Shown: positions 34,385-47,726, counted from the stretch's first letter. The stretch is DNA of 64,000 bases from Deinandra increscens subsp. villosa (GCA_039602395.1 JBCNJP010000027.1:34171841-34235840); one strand, 5' to 3'. Numbers and translations are program-made. Notes: generated by a model from the sequence alone, not told the origin.

Positions 34385-37300
34385 ATGCCGAGAAGTTCGA
34401 GAAGCAAATCGCATAAGCAAAGCAAGCATAGTTCGAAAGAGGCGGCGGCGAGGGAGTACTCCGGTTCCGACGAAGATGTGAAAGTGAAGGAAAGGAGTAG
34501 TAATGGTGGGAAGGAAGATGTTGTTCCGGTTAAGATATCGGCAAATTCTTCAGTTTCCGGAGAAAGAGTGAAACATAGTAAGGATCTGTCTAATTCTCAC
34601 GGGAATGGGGATATATCGGAGGAGCATTCGGCTTCTTTGAAGCGCCGGGAAGAGAAGAGTCATGGGGTTAGTGATAGATGGAATGGTGGGAGTAGTGATG
34701 ATAAAGGATTACTCATGAACATAGAGAATAAGGAGTTATTAAAGTCGAAGGATTTGTCAAAAGTTGTTGGTGAATCGAAGAGCAAAAGCAGTAGGAGGCA
34801 TGATGGTGATAGTGTGGGTTTAGTCGTTTTAGAGAAGGATGAAAGTAAAAGTGGCAGTGGTCATAGAAGCGAAAAAAGCGAGAAGAGAAAATCTGAGAAA
34901 ACATCTGGGAGAAAAGAGAGTAGCCAGCATAAAGAACACAAGGAATCAAAGGAAAAGGATCGTGGTTCTGACAGGGGAAGGAAAGTTCACCATGATAAAC
35001 ATGGGGCTGAGGAATCATCGAAGCATGTTGAAAATCAATCGAGCAAAAGAGGAAAAGAAATCACCGGTAAGGAATGTTGTTACTTTGTATGTTTCTGAAC
35101 TAGTCCATATTGGTTTGTTGGATGACTGCTCAATCCTGCATTGCATATCTGTAAATTGCTTTTGATGAAAATTCCTGATTTGAGTTATGAAAGCTGCTAT
35201 AGTGCTATCAAATTGTATGTGATGCCTGACTGCTGATTAACAGACTTGCAAACATGACTTTCACTCGTAATTCTATTTGCAGACGACCATACTAATGTGC
35301 CATAATTTAGTAGTTCTCTATCACGGTTTCGTATTTTGGGGCCAAACAAACAGATGTTCAGATTTTTTGTGAGGCTTTTAATCCTCACCACTCCTGATTT
35401 TCGTCAAAAATGCACAATTCTTGTTTCAGATTCTTGAAAGCAGGTACACTATTTTATGGATAGGATCACAATCAGTCGCTCCCATCTTTTCGTGTCATGC
35501 TACTCATAAGCAATGGCACAACGCCACAACTATTTACTACTCATTTCAGCTTTTCCTATTAACAAACTAGAGATTTAGTTCATATGGTCAATATAGACCT
35601 CCATCGTCACATTTTCCTACTGCCTAGTCTCATCAATCATCTAGGTATCACCAGCTGAAAGCTTATAGCATGCTTGTTTGATGCTTTATCAATGGACTAA
35701 AGTAAGAAGAATAATCACTCAACATTAAACCTGGATAACTATACAGTAATAAAGGAACATTTTTCTGCCATTGCATAATTTCAGGTTCAATACTATGTCT
35801 CCATACATATCTCCGTTCACATTCAAGCCATTTTTGGAACGTTCATTTTTATGGCCCTTAACTTCTGCCTCCATGGCACCTCATCGGGTGTCTCAAGTCA
35901 TAACAAGATCAGTAAACATCATATACCAATCTTATTTGTGTTTCTTATCTTATTCATGGAGTTGCTTATATATCTCTGAGATAATATTGTGGCTGTATTA
36001 ATTTGATGTAGACTTGAGGTTGTATAAACTTACTGAAATTTTTTAACAAAGTACCAGGAATTTTTGTTTAGCAAGAAACACTTTTTGGGGATACTCTTTA
36101 AAGGCAACACTCAAGACTGGAAATTTCATGGTTTCGTCTCATGAAAACCGTCATACATGGCTCTTAGATTAGCTTACGTTATTGATTTGTAGCTATATCT
36201 TAACAAGAATTTTCTCATAGTTTGTTACTGAACTTCTTTCTTAACATATACCTGAGAAATATAAGTTTGGGATATCAAAGATGACTAGAATTACTAGCGA
36301 TTTGATCTCTTACTGCTTTTTTTCATCTTCTACCAGAATGGCCAATAGAGGAAGAGCTAAGAAACCCTGAACTAGAAAAAGAGCTTGAAAAAAGGATGAG
36401 AAGAAGAGGAGAAGCCTCTAATGACAAACATAAGTATCAAGATGACATAAAAGAAACTGAAGATAGACGATTGTCTACAAGAAATGACAGTTCTAGAGAC
36501 GAAAGGCATAAAAATGAAGAATACGGAGACATCAAAGAAACCCGACAAAAGGACGAAAAACATCGCGAAGACAGTGAACGTGATAGAAAAAATCGGGATC
36601 TCAAACGCCGAGGTGAAAGTGAAAGATATAGCAAACACAGGGACGATAAACACCGGGAAGAGAAGTATAGTGAAGATGGTAATAAAAAAACCAAAAATAA
36701 AGATGATAAATATATTGACATTGGTGATAAAGATGAAAGAAGTAGGGACGGGAAACACAGGCAAGATGATGATAGAGACTATAGATATAAGGAAGAGAAG
36801 AGAGCACGGGATTCCAGGTATGAAGATGTACCCGAAGCAAAACGTGTGAGAGATGATAATGTGGGCACCGATTTGTATCATAGGAAGACAAGTAATCGGG
36901 ATGCAAGCCCGGTTCATGATGATCGTGTAGCTAGATATAAGGATGATAAAGATAGGAGAAGAGGTAATGAGAAAGATGAATCTAGTGATTATAGATCCCG
37001 TAGTAGTATGAAAGAACAGCGATCTGAAATAGAAAAGAGATCAAGTGCTAAAGACGACTTGGTTTCTGAACGAGGAAGACTCAGTTCTCGTAATGCTGAT
37101 GTGGAAATTACCACCAGTCATAGTCGTCGTAGGAGTTCCCCTAGCGGGAACTCTTATCCAACAAGAGATCATCACCGGTAGATTTTATTATCTTTTTCTA
37201 AAGTTTTATTTTGTGACTTCTGAATCATAAAGAATGTGTAACATTTTACAGGGTTTCAAAGCAAGAAGAAACAAAGTACAGGGATTATGCTTATGAAGAT

Positions 37301-39800
37301 CGAGCTCGACATAATGTTCACTCAAGCAGAGATCACAGTTCTGCCCCTGGGCAATCAGATAAGAAAGTGTCCTCGAAGGATGATAGTTACATGGGTGGTG
37401 ATTTATCGGGCGAAAAACGAACGAGGCTTGAATCGCGCTCTTCCCCACAAGTCAATAAATCCCCTTCAAGTAACGATCGCAGGGATTTGATTAAATCTGA
37501 TGCTAGAAAAAGTATTGATCTTGAAGAATTGGGCACAGGCCCACGTAGTGGTGGTTCTAAAGATACTTTTAAAGATGGTAAAGGAAGTCGGGAGTTGGTG
37601 AACGAGGCACACATGAATAATGACTTCTTGCAAATTGATAACGACAATTTATCGGTTTCGTCACCGTACTCTAGAAATTCTCATTTTTCTGGTAATTCAA
37701 AGTCTCTTTTACCACCTCCATCTCCATCTACCTTTAGAACAGGATCTGATAGCCCGTTTTTTGGTTCTACAGAAGATGAGAGAAGTAAGCCAAATACTCG
37801 GCACCGGAGGATGGTTGATCCGAACATGAATAGAGGTCAAAATCAAATTCAAAGTCAAGGCAATTGGAAAAATGTTTCGAATTGGCCTTCACCGATGGCA
37901 ACTGGTGGTTACATGCCGTTCCAGCATGTTCCACCACCCATGTTTCATCCACTTATGCAGCAATTCCCACCACCTTTATATGGTAGACCACCAATGAAAC
38001 TCAACCCTGGTTTACCTTATCACGCGACTGACCATGGTAGACCGCTTGGTTGGAGAAATCAAGTGGACGAATCAGTCCCACCTCCTTTGCACGGATGGGA
38101 TGCAAATAATTCTGCATTTGGTGATGAAGCCCACTTGTACGGTAGACTTGATTGGGACCGTAGATCCCAATTGAGTAATCAAGGGTGGGACCAAAGTGGT
38201 GAGATCTGGAAAGGTCAAAATGCTGGATTAAGCATGGAGGTGCAATTGGGTCAACAGAAAGATGACTATATGAGTCACAGACTAAATGATGAGAACTTGT
38301 CCGGGCCAACAGGTCAGCCTGATGAGAATGAGCAGAACCAAGTTGATATCCAGTCCGAGACCTTGAATCTTGATAAAAATGGTCCTGATGCTCAGAAATC
38401 AACTGGAAGCCCTAAAATCTTTGAGGTTGTTAAGGAGGACAATAAGGCTATCATCACCCAGGCTTATCTTTCTAGGGTTGATGTATCTAAAGATCTTACT
38501 CAACCTGAGCTTTATGACCAGTGCACAAGCATTATGGATTTGGATCAGGAAGATTGTACTCAACCTGTTGAACTTGACTGCAAGATTTTATATTTAGAGG
38601 TAAAGATGATTTTTCTGTAAATATAGGATTCAGTTTTTCTTTTGGTGACTAATTTCCTCTTTCCATTTAAATGCATGCACTTAATTCTTTTCCCTTGTAT
38701 GTAACAGGAGAGTTTAGAAGTCAACGTTACCGACAGTGCTTCACTTTTTACTGCCATAAATGATTCTGTTTTTCAGGTTTGTTTCTAAGTCAACCTCTTT
38801 AAATGTTTTGGACTAGTATGCAAGATGAACGGTTTGGATAGTGGGGCTCTATAAGGGTTATCATTCAGTCTGGGTTGGATCAGGTTGACTCATAAACACA
38901 TTTTTGTCCGTTCTATAAAATGCTTCGATTACAGTAGTGCTTTAGTTTTTCGAATAAAAACGATTCAAATGGTTTTATACATAAAAATAAACTCTTGGTG
39001 AGCTTTTAACTCATTTGACACATACCCGTATAGGTGTTTTCTAAAGTTTTGACCTGTTTGAGAACAAACAACGCGAAACCGACCTATTCATAATTTTGTG
39101 GGTCCAAATTTCCACCTTTAATATTTTGTTGTATGAGTTGATTAGTACTAGTTATTATTTATTTATTTCTTAATTTTTAATTTCTAATTTTTGGTCTCAT
39201 AGGAAGCAATGTCAAATTCTAATATAAGGAATGCCATAACATTTTACTAGCTGTGGTGTTTAGTTTTAGATAATTTGTTATTGTGCTTTTCAGAAAGCGA
39301 TGTTTCTGTACAATAAGCAAAAAGAAGAGTTCCATTCAACGAAAGCTGGTGAACCACCAAATAAACCGGAGGAAGCAATGGATATGGAGATTAATAAACC
39401 GAAAGGTGGTTTAGATGATGATGGCAAATCAGCTGGGGAGGTGGCTGCTGCTGAGGACACAGTTATGGAGATTAATAAAGAAAATGATGAACTACCAAAT
39501 AAACCCGAGGAAGTAATGGATATGGAGGTGGATGGTGCTGTTGTAAAGCAAGAGGAAGTACCCGAGTCAACCGTGGCTGAAGTCAAAGAGAGTCTTGCAC
39601 CATCTGCTGCTTCTGGTGGCTTATTACCTTGTAAGGTTGAAGATGAAACCGGTGATGACATGAATGGTGGTGGTGGCGATTCATCTGTATTATCTGATGT
39701 GTCAACTGCTGAGGTGGCAGTGATGCCAACAGAGTCAGTTGAGTTTGGGTCAGTAAATCTTAATCGGATACATCACCATTCTCCTGAAAGTACACATTGA
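34385..39800 (+). CDS. Large charged nuclear-type protein, copy B (1148 aa, five exons)
   Basis: Exons 34385-35066, 36337-37177, 37252-38599, 38708-38776 and 39294-39800, with intron phases identical to copy A. Layout: Ser/Lys/Glu-rich N-terminus (to about 227), the EWPIEEELRNPELEKELEKR block, a long Arg/Asp/Lys/Glu-rich region, a Ser- and Pro-rich region with HVPPPMFHPLMQQFPPP, a conserved KAIITQAYLSRVDVSKDLTQ segment, and an acidic tail ending HHHSPESTH. Compared with copy A, exon lengths differ by 12, -3, 18, 0 and 0 bp, all multiples of three. That argues that both copies are under coding constraint. The in-frame ATG at 34331 would add 18 residues and is less likely to be used. A further exon-like stretch near 39940-40035 is probably 3' UTR. 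Confidence 0.87.
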
Positions 39801-40059
39801 GACAATTCTTTATATTTGTGCTTCTGAAATGCCGTTCCCTGGCCTCCTTTTTTTATCTTATCATCCGTGCTTCTTGATCAATAAAACTTCTCCTGTTGTA
39901 TTATTTGGCCTGCGTAGTTCTGTCATTTGCTTTTTTCAGGTAATTTTGGACCGGCAGCAGGCAGGATAAGCAGCCTATTAATGAATCTAGCCCTGCAGCC
40001 GTGACCAGGCTCTATCAGGCGACATCTTATCAGGTGAGTATTAGTGATACAAGGCTTTT

Positions 40060-42930
40060 ATCCTATGCCAAAGTGGTGTGGATTTGGCTATGAGAAAATG
40101 GGCCTTAGGTAGATTTTAGGGAGAGAGTATGTGCTATATGACCCTAAAATATATATTTAGGTTAGCTATATGACCTTAAAATCATGTTTTTAAACCAAGT
40201 TAAAAAAAATTAACTTTCTTGTAAAGCAGTTCTAAACAGTTATTATTAAAATATAAATAAAACATTTAAGTACACATTTTAGAAATATGTTATAGTTCAT
40301 TAAATTAATAAATAAAAAACATAATTAAATACTGTAAATCTATTATCTAATGTTTCTATTTGATTGGTAAGTAACTAAATATGAATTTTAGAAGTTACAA
40401 ATAAGTAAGCATAAAATTTTACATAAATTTTGAGAAAAAATAAAGCTAATAGGTCATATTATGGATTGTTTATAATGAAATTAGGTTTTAAGTTTGACTA
40501 GGGTGAATGTGATAATTTCTAAATCTTTTTTAGGGCATATAAGAAATTCATTAGAGTATTCGCAATTTCACATCCCATTCCCCACCTCATCTTCAAATTT
40601 TAGAGAAAACACACTTAAAAAGTCACTTCATACCATATTCCCATTTATTTAAGGGAAAGTAAACTCACACTCAAATTTATAAGAGGATGACTTATGAATT
40701 GTAGAGAGAAAAAGTAGTAAAAAAAGAAATAAATAAGTATTATTTAGTTGTATAGAGATATATATGAGAAATGGAGTATGAGGGATTTAAAAAATGGTAT
40801 AAAATTCTATAAAGTAGAGCTCCTAAATTAACTTATAGGGATGATGAGGAACGGGTTACGGATAAGGGTGAAACCGATCGGATCTAAACTTGATCGGATC
40901 TAAACTTGTTGAATATTGAAACATGATAATGGAGCGATGTCGTCGTTTATAATTTAGCAACATCTTTTCACGTTAATAATTGAGTTAGGCCTTCCGCGTT
41001 GATAATGGAGATATGGCGTTTCCTTGATAATGGGGCTACGTTGTTTCATGTTGATATCGAGCGACGTCGTTTCGTGATATTCAACCTACTTATAATTAGT
41101 TAATTTCATTTTATAATTGAGGTACATTATTTCTAATTGATTATCGAGCTAGGCCGTTTCACGATATATATATATTTTTTAACAGCTAAACCTAATCGTG
41201 ATATTTAGATGTTAAATTTCTAAATAAATCGTACAGTAAGAGCAACAAAATTAATCATTTCATTTGAATAATTGAAATCTTTCTTATGCATAAATTAATC
41301 GTCATGATTAACGATTTTCTTTAATTGGATAGTAATTGATTGCTCTGGAAAGGAGTTAATTATCGCACCTAATTCCCACGTGATTCGCAACGGATGGCTT
41401 AAAATGCTAGATCTGATACCACGTGGATCCTATTAAAACGGACGGCCCATTCGGGATTTAGGGTTTGGCATCTAACAACAAAATCACACGCAGCCTATGA
41501 TGCCGTAATAATTTAGTGGATTCACATCAATTTACTACCCTCCACTTCACATCACTTTAAAACATAAGCCCTTGAATATAAGTTAATTGTCCAAATTAAA
41601 CCCTTTCACACTTAATCATCATTTATTATTTCTTTAGTGGTTAACACTCACCCATTTAGATTTTAGACTATTTGTAATGGGTTTATCACATTTTTCGACC
41701 TTACATGTTTTCTTGTTATCTAAACGACACATCATCACCCCTCACTTTCACATTTTACTCCATTCATACATCCACCAGAGTACATTTCACTTTTTTAATA
41801 GTATTAAATTAAATAAAGTAAGAGAGAGTATGAAAGAGAGAGATGAAAACAAGATAGAAATGAGAAAGTGCGGTGGTGGGGAGCCGCATGACGATGAAAA
41901 ATTGTAGCCATATCACCGTGGAAATGGAGTAGCCACGCCGGGCTTGGTGCCACTTTAGCATGCCACAACATGTGGCCTAACTATAACAAACACCCTTACA
42001 ATACACTCCTAAACTATATCTCCAAAAAATGCACCAGAGCACCGTTACTTGATGAATGTCTATGTAAAGAAACGTATTGTCCATATCCATTCTAGTCTTT
42101 TATTATCTAGTGTGTACCGAGTCTTGATATTGGAAGGTAAAAGCACGAATCATAAGCAATAACATTCAATAGTTTTTTTTTATCTAGCATGTACCAAGTC
42201 TTTAAGCCGTTTGGTTTTGCTATTGAAAAGGGTTTAGCAACGCAGCTTGTTGCCCGTTTGCCTTCCATTTCCTTGTAAACTTTTAAATTTTCACTTTAAT
42301 AATAAAATAGAACTAAGTGAATATATGTCATATTCCATTAAAAATATGTTTTTCTATTCGTAAGTTTGTGTAATCCTTAGTTGTTTTGATCTGTATGTTT
42401 TAAGTTTTGACATGTTAGTGAGCATATGTTACTTTTCTATCTAAACTAAGACATGTCAATTATTTTGTATGTCTCTAAAGGACATCCTAGTAGTAAGGTG
42501 TGTAGTAAAGTGTTTTTTTTTCTATTATAGAGGTTAAAACTTTAAGGAAATATGCAGGTATATATGGTTAATATGAGTAGGTTAAGAAACATTCTAAATT
42601 ATACTGTATATTACAAAACCATTTCTCATTCATTGCCAAAACCCACATTATAATCAAAACTCGCCCCTTTGCATCCTAGACCAAATTAAACTTTCACTTT
42701 ATCAAATGTGTGGTCTATTGCATTGATTTTCATATGGTTATCAATAATGCTCGACTCGTAACTCACATATGGAAACTTATGCATATAGCTCACTTGTAAC
42801 TAGGTAACTAAATTCTCACAATGTGCATCTAAAACTACATAGCATCCCTCTAAACATTTTTCTAATTTATCAAAAGTAAACAATCTTAGGGGTCAATTAT
42901 AGCTACTCAAAACCCAAAGGACTAATTTGC
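40060..42930. other. Intergenic with repeats
   Basis: No gene seen. It includes a 26-bp degenerate minisatellite (40924-41165). The sequence near 41640-42000 has MITE-like ends (GTAATGGGT near 41675 and ACCCTTACAA near 41991); its 76-codon frame is not convincing. Confidence 0.55.
40924..41165. repeat. Degenerate 26-bp minisatellite
   Basis: Unit roughly GTTGATAATGGAGCTACGTC plus GTTTCA. Clear copies start at 40972, 40998, 41024, 41050 and about 41134, with weaker ones between, so the period of 26 bp is kept over about nine units. The units are richer in CG dinucleotides than the surrounding DNA. Confidence 0.75.
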
Positions 42931-43021
42931 TAATTGATGAAAACCTTATGGTTCACTTTTATTATTCCCTTCTTTCTATCAACATTGGTAACCTCAAATA
43001 TCCAATCACAATCAAACTCTT

Positions 43022-43042
43022 GCTCTCTCTCTCTCTCTCTTC
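43022..43042 (+). repeat. CT microsatellite in the 5' leader of the NDP kinase gene
   Basis: A run of TC dinucleotides about 65 bp upstream of the start codon. Pyrimidine-rich leaders are common in plant housekeeping genes. Confidence 0.8.
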
Positions 43043-43104
43043 AGTCCTCTGCTAACTCTCATTTCTCAACAATTTTTCAGAAATTGTTGGATCGAAGGAG
43101 GAGA

Positions 43105-46100
43105 ATGAGTTCTCAAATATTCAGATCTGCTTCACGAGCGGCTAGGTCTTTCGTCTCTTCTGCTTCTAAGCAGAAGCCCCGTTTCTTCTCCGGTATGATT
43201 TTCCGGCAGTTTTTGTAAATCAACTTGCATCATTTCATAAGCATTTGTCTATATTTTGATCTGATTGCGGTTAGTTTGATTGTTATGATCGTGTTGCCAT
43301 GCTGTAAATCAACTTGCATCAATTAATAAGCATTTGTCTATATTTCGATCTGATTGCGGTTAGATTGATTGTTATAATCGTGTTGCCATGATGTAAATTC
43401 TGTATCGCAAAATGTTTTGATTTGTCGGTGAAAATTGGCTTGATGACGTCATGTGACATCCAGATTAGCTTTTGATGAAAGTTAATCTTCAGATTAACTT
43501 TCGATGAGTGAAATCCAGAAAGTAGAGATTGATTTTTTTTTTTGTTAATTTCAGAATCTATCTTATTTTATTTGAGATTGAAATACTCAGTTCATTTTCC
43601 ATAATTTGATGTGTTCAGGTAAATATTTATGTGATAGTTATTATTTTTGTATTGAAATATTTGCTTTAGTTCAACTATTTTTTAGGGATATTACGCATGA
43701 AAATTGAAAATATTTATGATTCTAGCATGAATTTTATTATATTCCCTTTCTAAATTTAGTCATGTTATATGGCTTGTTTTGAAGTGAAATTGCTGTATTA
43801 TTTTAGAGGTAAAGTACATGATGAATGCGGGGACAAATAACCAAACAGTTACAACTTGGTGCAATAAGAAATCTTGTAGTAGCTAATTTTACAAGGCAGG
43901 TGACATTCTAAGTTGATTTTCTGCTCAATCGAATCTCAGTTTTTATCTTTAGTCTGTTATATCTTAGTCCAATTAGTGGATTTACTACGTTTAAGTTAAT
44001 ATTGGATTCGTGAAGACTAATATATTGGTGATCTCGAGTACATGGTCTCATAATACACCTCATATGTCTCCTATTTTGGAACAGTTTTTTAAAGGTACCA
44101 TTTAATCATTGTAATCAGAGGGACTACTGTTTTTATTGTGCCAATTTTCATCATATGCAATGTTAACTAAAGGCATTCTTTGTGCATATGCTATTTCATT
44201 AGTTTGACACTTCATAATCTAATCTAAAACTTCATGGCAGCTATCATCAAGATTTTGATAAAATGTAAAATTTACATATTGTTTTTCTTTCATTTGTAGA
44301 AGGACGATCTGTTGCTGCTGCTACAGCAGTTTCATTGAAAGGAGTCCTGCCAGCTCTAGCTTCGTTTGGGCGTGATCATTCTGGAAAGTCATCAAGCACA
44401 TGGATTGCTGGAGCATTCGCTCTCCCTGCTGCAGGTTTACACCTCTTTCCATCTATTATCATCTGAACAAATTACCCAGTGTAGAATTTTTTTTTGGCTT
44501 TGTGCATCAGGATTTAACTGAAACTTCTTGTGAAATCTTTTAATTTGATTTTTTTTCTAACTTCTTAATAGCATACATGCTTCAAGACCAAGAGGCTCAT
44601 GCAGCAGAGGTATTACATTCTTTTACATTTTTATGATGGAAAATTGGAAAGCATGATAGTCATTCTTGCCGGATCCTGACATTTCACAGGGGGTGGGGGT
44701 GGGTGGATATTGATATGGTCAAAGAAAACAACAAATGGGGATAAAAGTTCAACTCTTTTGTGCAACAGAAATTATAAAAGCGTTCAAACTGCACAAGTTT
44801 AATTCTAACTCTTAGCAATAAGAAGTTGTGAAAATGAAAATAAAAGTATTTTGGTTGTCATCATGGGATGTGCTGTCAAATCCTCAACTCTTGTTGTAGT
44901 CCTCACATAAACATGTTTTAGTTAGTAAACTCAGAAAAAAAATGAACCGGAAAGAGCAATAACTTTTGGTTTTTGTTGGGGCCTACTGCATGTGGCCAGA
45001 CAAAACTAGTCAATTATGCCCCCACTTGGCCGTAAACTCCTTTAAATCGCCAATCATGCTCCCACTTGTGCTTAAACCGTTTAAAAGTGTTTACATTTTA
45101 TAAAAACCACACTAAACATACAGGGTGCCTGCTGCCTAGTCCCCGTCCCCCTACATTTGATACGCCTTTGGTCTTGGGTAGTAATTAATCTGGTGCCTTT
45201 CTTTAGATATATCTTTGAAGCATGATGGATTCCTTCGTTTTCTTGTGCAGATGGAGCGCACTTTCATTGCTATCAAGCCAGATGGTGTGCAAAGAGGACT
45301 GGTAATTTGACCACCGTCACCTGTATTCATTTTTAGATAATCTTTTCTTGTTTACTGTATGTCATGAGTGTGACCTGGTAGCTGTTCACTTTATTACAAG
45401 AACTAACAAGAGGAAAATGCATACTTTGTGTCTTCTTTTTAACAGTTGCTCATCAAATATCACTTGTTTTTGCCAGATCTCAGAGATTATAGCTCGCTTT
45501 GAACGTAAAGGCTTCAAACTCGTAGCTATTAAACTTGTGACCCCTACAAAGTCCTTTGCCCAGAAGCATTACCATGATCTTAAGGAAAGACCATTTTTTG
45601 ATGGGCTGTGTGACTTCCTTAGCTCTGGTCCTGTTCTTGCCATGGTAATTAGTTAGAATCAAATTATCGATCCATTGTTTTATTGATATGCATTGGAACC
45701 AACTTATTCTGATCAATCATTAATGCAGGTTTGGGAAGGAGAGGGTGTGATTAAGTATGGGCGTAAACTTATTGGCGCCACAGACCCGCAAAAATCAGAA
45801 CCTGGAACCATCAGGGGTGATTTGGCTGTTGTTGTGGGAAGGTACACACATTTAAGAAAAATACAATTTATTAAGCTCATTTATAACCGTTTTTCTTACA
45901 TAAGCAACTAGTCTCAGTTCAGTCTATCCTCTAAACCATGTGTCCATGTGGTGTTCACTGTCTGGTTTGGGTGGTTTTGACAAACTGCTAACTACGGTTT
46001 TGGAGATTGACAAACCAAGTCGATGTGTTGGGTAGGTCGGCCGGACCAACCGACTTTACCCGTTTGGCGGTTTAACTTAACGGTTAGGTTTTGGAAGTCT

Positions 46101-46598
46101 AGCGGTTTGGACTGATATTTTTCTTTCTAATATCATTATTTTGTGTTATTGTTTTTGAAACGATAAATATGGTTTATGATAATAACACACATACATAATG
46201 AGTACATGTTCCAGAATTAAAATAAAAAAGGTATATAACACAATAAAAGTTAAATGGCTTCGGCTGTCAATTGTATCTGAACCATGGAACCGATTAACTG
46301 CCAATACTGAACTGTTTGAATCTCAAACCAGTTGACATGCATCAATACGGCGGTTTCAACATTTATAAACACCCCTAGGAGACATGTAGTTTTTCTGTGT
46401 TAGCATTTAAGTGAGAAAAATATTGGGAGACTTGTAGCATGATGAGTTGATGACCATTATGTTTTTGTTTGTAGGAACATCATCCATGGAAGCGATGGCC
46501 CAGAAACCGCGAAGGATGAAATCAACTTATGGTTCAAGCCAGAGGAGGTGACTAGCTACACAAGCAACCAAGAAAAGTGGGTCTATGGAAACAACTAA
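43105..46598 (+). CDS. NDPK3: Nucleoside diphosphate kinase III, organellar (238 aa, seven exons)
   Basis: Exons 43105-43192, 44300-44434, 44572-44609, 45251-45301, 45477-45644, 45729-45841 and 46475-46598 give 717 bp. The enzyme moves the terminal phosphate of ATP onto other nucleoside diphosphates through a phospho-histidine. Residues 1 to about 86 are a long targeting region (MSSQIFRSASRAARSF..., then a hydrophobic WIAGAFALPAAAYML stretch), as in plant type III enzymes sent to mitochondria and plastids. The kinase domain starts MERTFIAIKPDG with Lys96 and carries the active-site His202 in NIIHGSDG. The Lys-to-His distance of 106 equals that of human NDPK (K12, H118). It ends with the usual W-x-YGN. 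An in-frame ATG at 42934 could extend the N-terminus, but probably lies in the leader. The last intron (45842-46474) holds repeat-like sequence. Confidence 0.95.
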
Positions 46599-47169
46599 TG
46601 ACATCCGTTTTTGCTTTGTCAGTTTCTGTCTAGGCAAATTAGGTTTTCGGTTGCAAGAATAACAACCAAAGAATAAAAAATGTGGTTTTTCCTCATTTAT
46701 AAATGAGCAAACAGTATCAGTTTTGTAACTTGAAACAATTCTTAATTGTGCAATCAATGAAATGAAATCATCGAACTCATTATGGGTATATCAGTATATG
46801 TTTTTCACTCAACTTAAACGTTATGTTGGCTTGTATAAAATTAGTTGTTTATCATATGCAATGCCCTACCATTAGTTTCTACTTTCTGCATTTTATCCAC
46901 TATCATAAAATGCTAATCATCACCGTGTCTTGATTAACCTCAAACACTATTAACTGGGTCAAAGGTTATGACCATACTAGTAAAATGTCTAACCATGTCT
47001 TGATTATCCTCAAACTCTACCAATTGTGCCGATTACGATGAACTTCTAAGTAAAATGTCTAACCCTGTCTTGATGACTTAATTACCTTCAAATTCTACTA
47101 ACCGTTCCTAAGGAACTCGCATATGAGTAAGATTTGAGTTGATATCGTAAGTTGTTAGTAAGGATACTT
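46599..47169. other. 3' flank of the NDP kinase gene
   Basis: 3' UTR followed by AT-rich spacer. An AATAAA lies at about 46671. Three diverged copies of a CTAACC(A/C)TGTCTTGATTA-type motif occur at about 46920-47085 (a loose tandem of roughly 60-70 bp). No gene. Confidence 0.55.
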
Positions 47170-47179
47170 GCATATTTGT

Positions 47180-47294
47180 TTTTTTTAAGCAAACACACCA
47201 TTAAAATCCATCAATTACTCACTTTGTGGGATTTGAACCTACACTTGAGTGAGGATAAACATAAGGTACCATTGGGCTAAATGCCATTTGGTTC
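47180..47294 (-). mobile_element. tRNA-derived SINE with target duplication
   Basis: On the minus strand it starts near CCAAATGGCATTTAGCCCAA and has an A-box-like GCCCAATGGTACC and a B-box-like GGTTCAAATCCCAC. It ends in an A run (T run on the plus strand at 47179-47186). GCATATTTGT flanks it at 47170-47179 and 47295-47304. Confidence 0.8.
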
Positions 47295-47471
47295 GCATAT
47301 TTGTTTTTACTTCTCCTAGTGAAAGTTTTTTACGTTACTTTTATATTTGCATTGCTCTCATTCAATATCTCAGATATAATCAGTTAATGCGATTATGTGT
47401 TGTAGTTGCTACTTGCTAATATATTATATGACACCTTTTTTATAAAGCATATAATCGTCAAAAACAAACAT

Positions 47472-47544
47472 GGGGATGTAGCTCATATGGTAGAGCGCTC
47501 GCTTCGCATGCGAGAGGCACGGGGTTCGATTCCCCGCATCTCCA
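47472..47544 (+). tRNA. tRNA-Ala (anticodon CGC), first copy
   Basis: A 73-nt cloverleaf: acceptor GGGGATG/CATCTCC with the G3:U70 wobble pair that marks alanine tRNA, D arm GCTC...GAGC, anticodon stem CTCGC/GCGAG with loop TTCGCAT (anticodon CGC), T arm CGGGG TTCGATT CCCCG, discriminator A. No intron. It reads GCG codons. The internal A and B boxes are intact, and a T-run terminator (ATTTTTTCC) follows within about 15 bp. Confidence 0.97.
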
Positions 47545-47653
47545 AGATTGATTTTTTCCTTTTTCGATAACAAAAAGAAAAAGATAATTATTTTTCGGCC
47601 ACTAATTTGATAATTTCGCTAGATCAAACCCGTCAGCCGTATGCTTCCAACAC

Positions 47654-47726
47654 GGGGATGTAGCTCATATGGTAGAGCGCTCGCTTCGCATGCGAGAGGC
47701 ACGGGGTTCGATTCCCCGCATCTCCA
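47654..47726 (+). tRNA. tRNA-Ala (anticodon CGC), second copy
   Basis: Identical in all 73 positions to the copy at 47472 and exactly 182 bp downstream. The 3' flank is also related (T run, TTTTTCGATAA, ACGCTTCCAAC), so the unit was duplicated in tandem with its flank. It ends 185 bp before the start codon of the next protein gene. Confidence 0.97.

Noticed and set aside
26500..40060. Assembly artefact (both haplotypes of one gene placed in opposite orientation)
   Set aside because: Many coding substitutions, in-frame codon indels and different intron lengths make allelic copies unlikely, though the central gap means adjacency is not proven.
46920..47085. Possible functional tandem repeat downstream of the NDP kinase gene
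   Set aside because: Only about three loose copies of a short motif; too diverged to claim more than old slippage.
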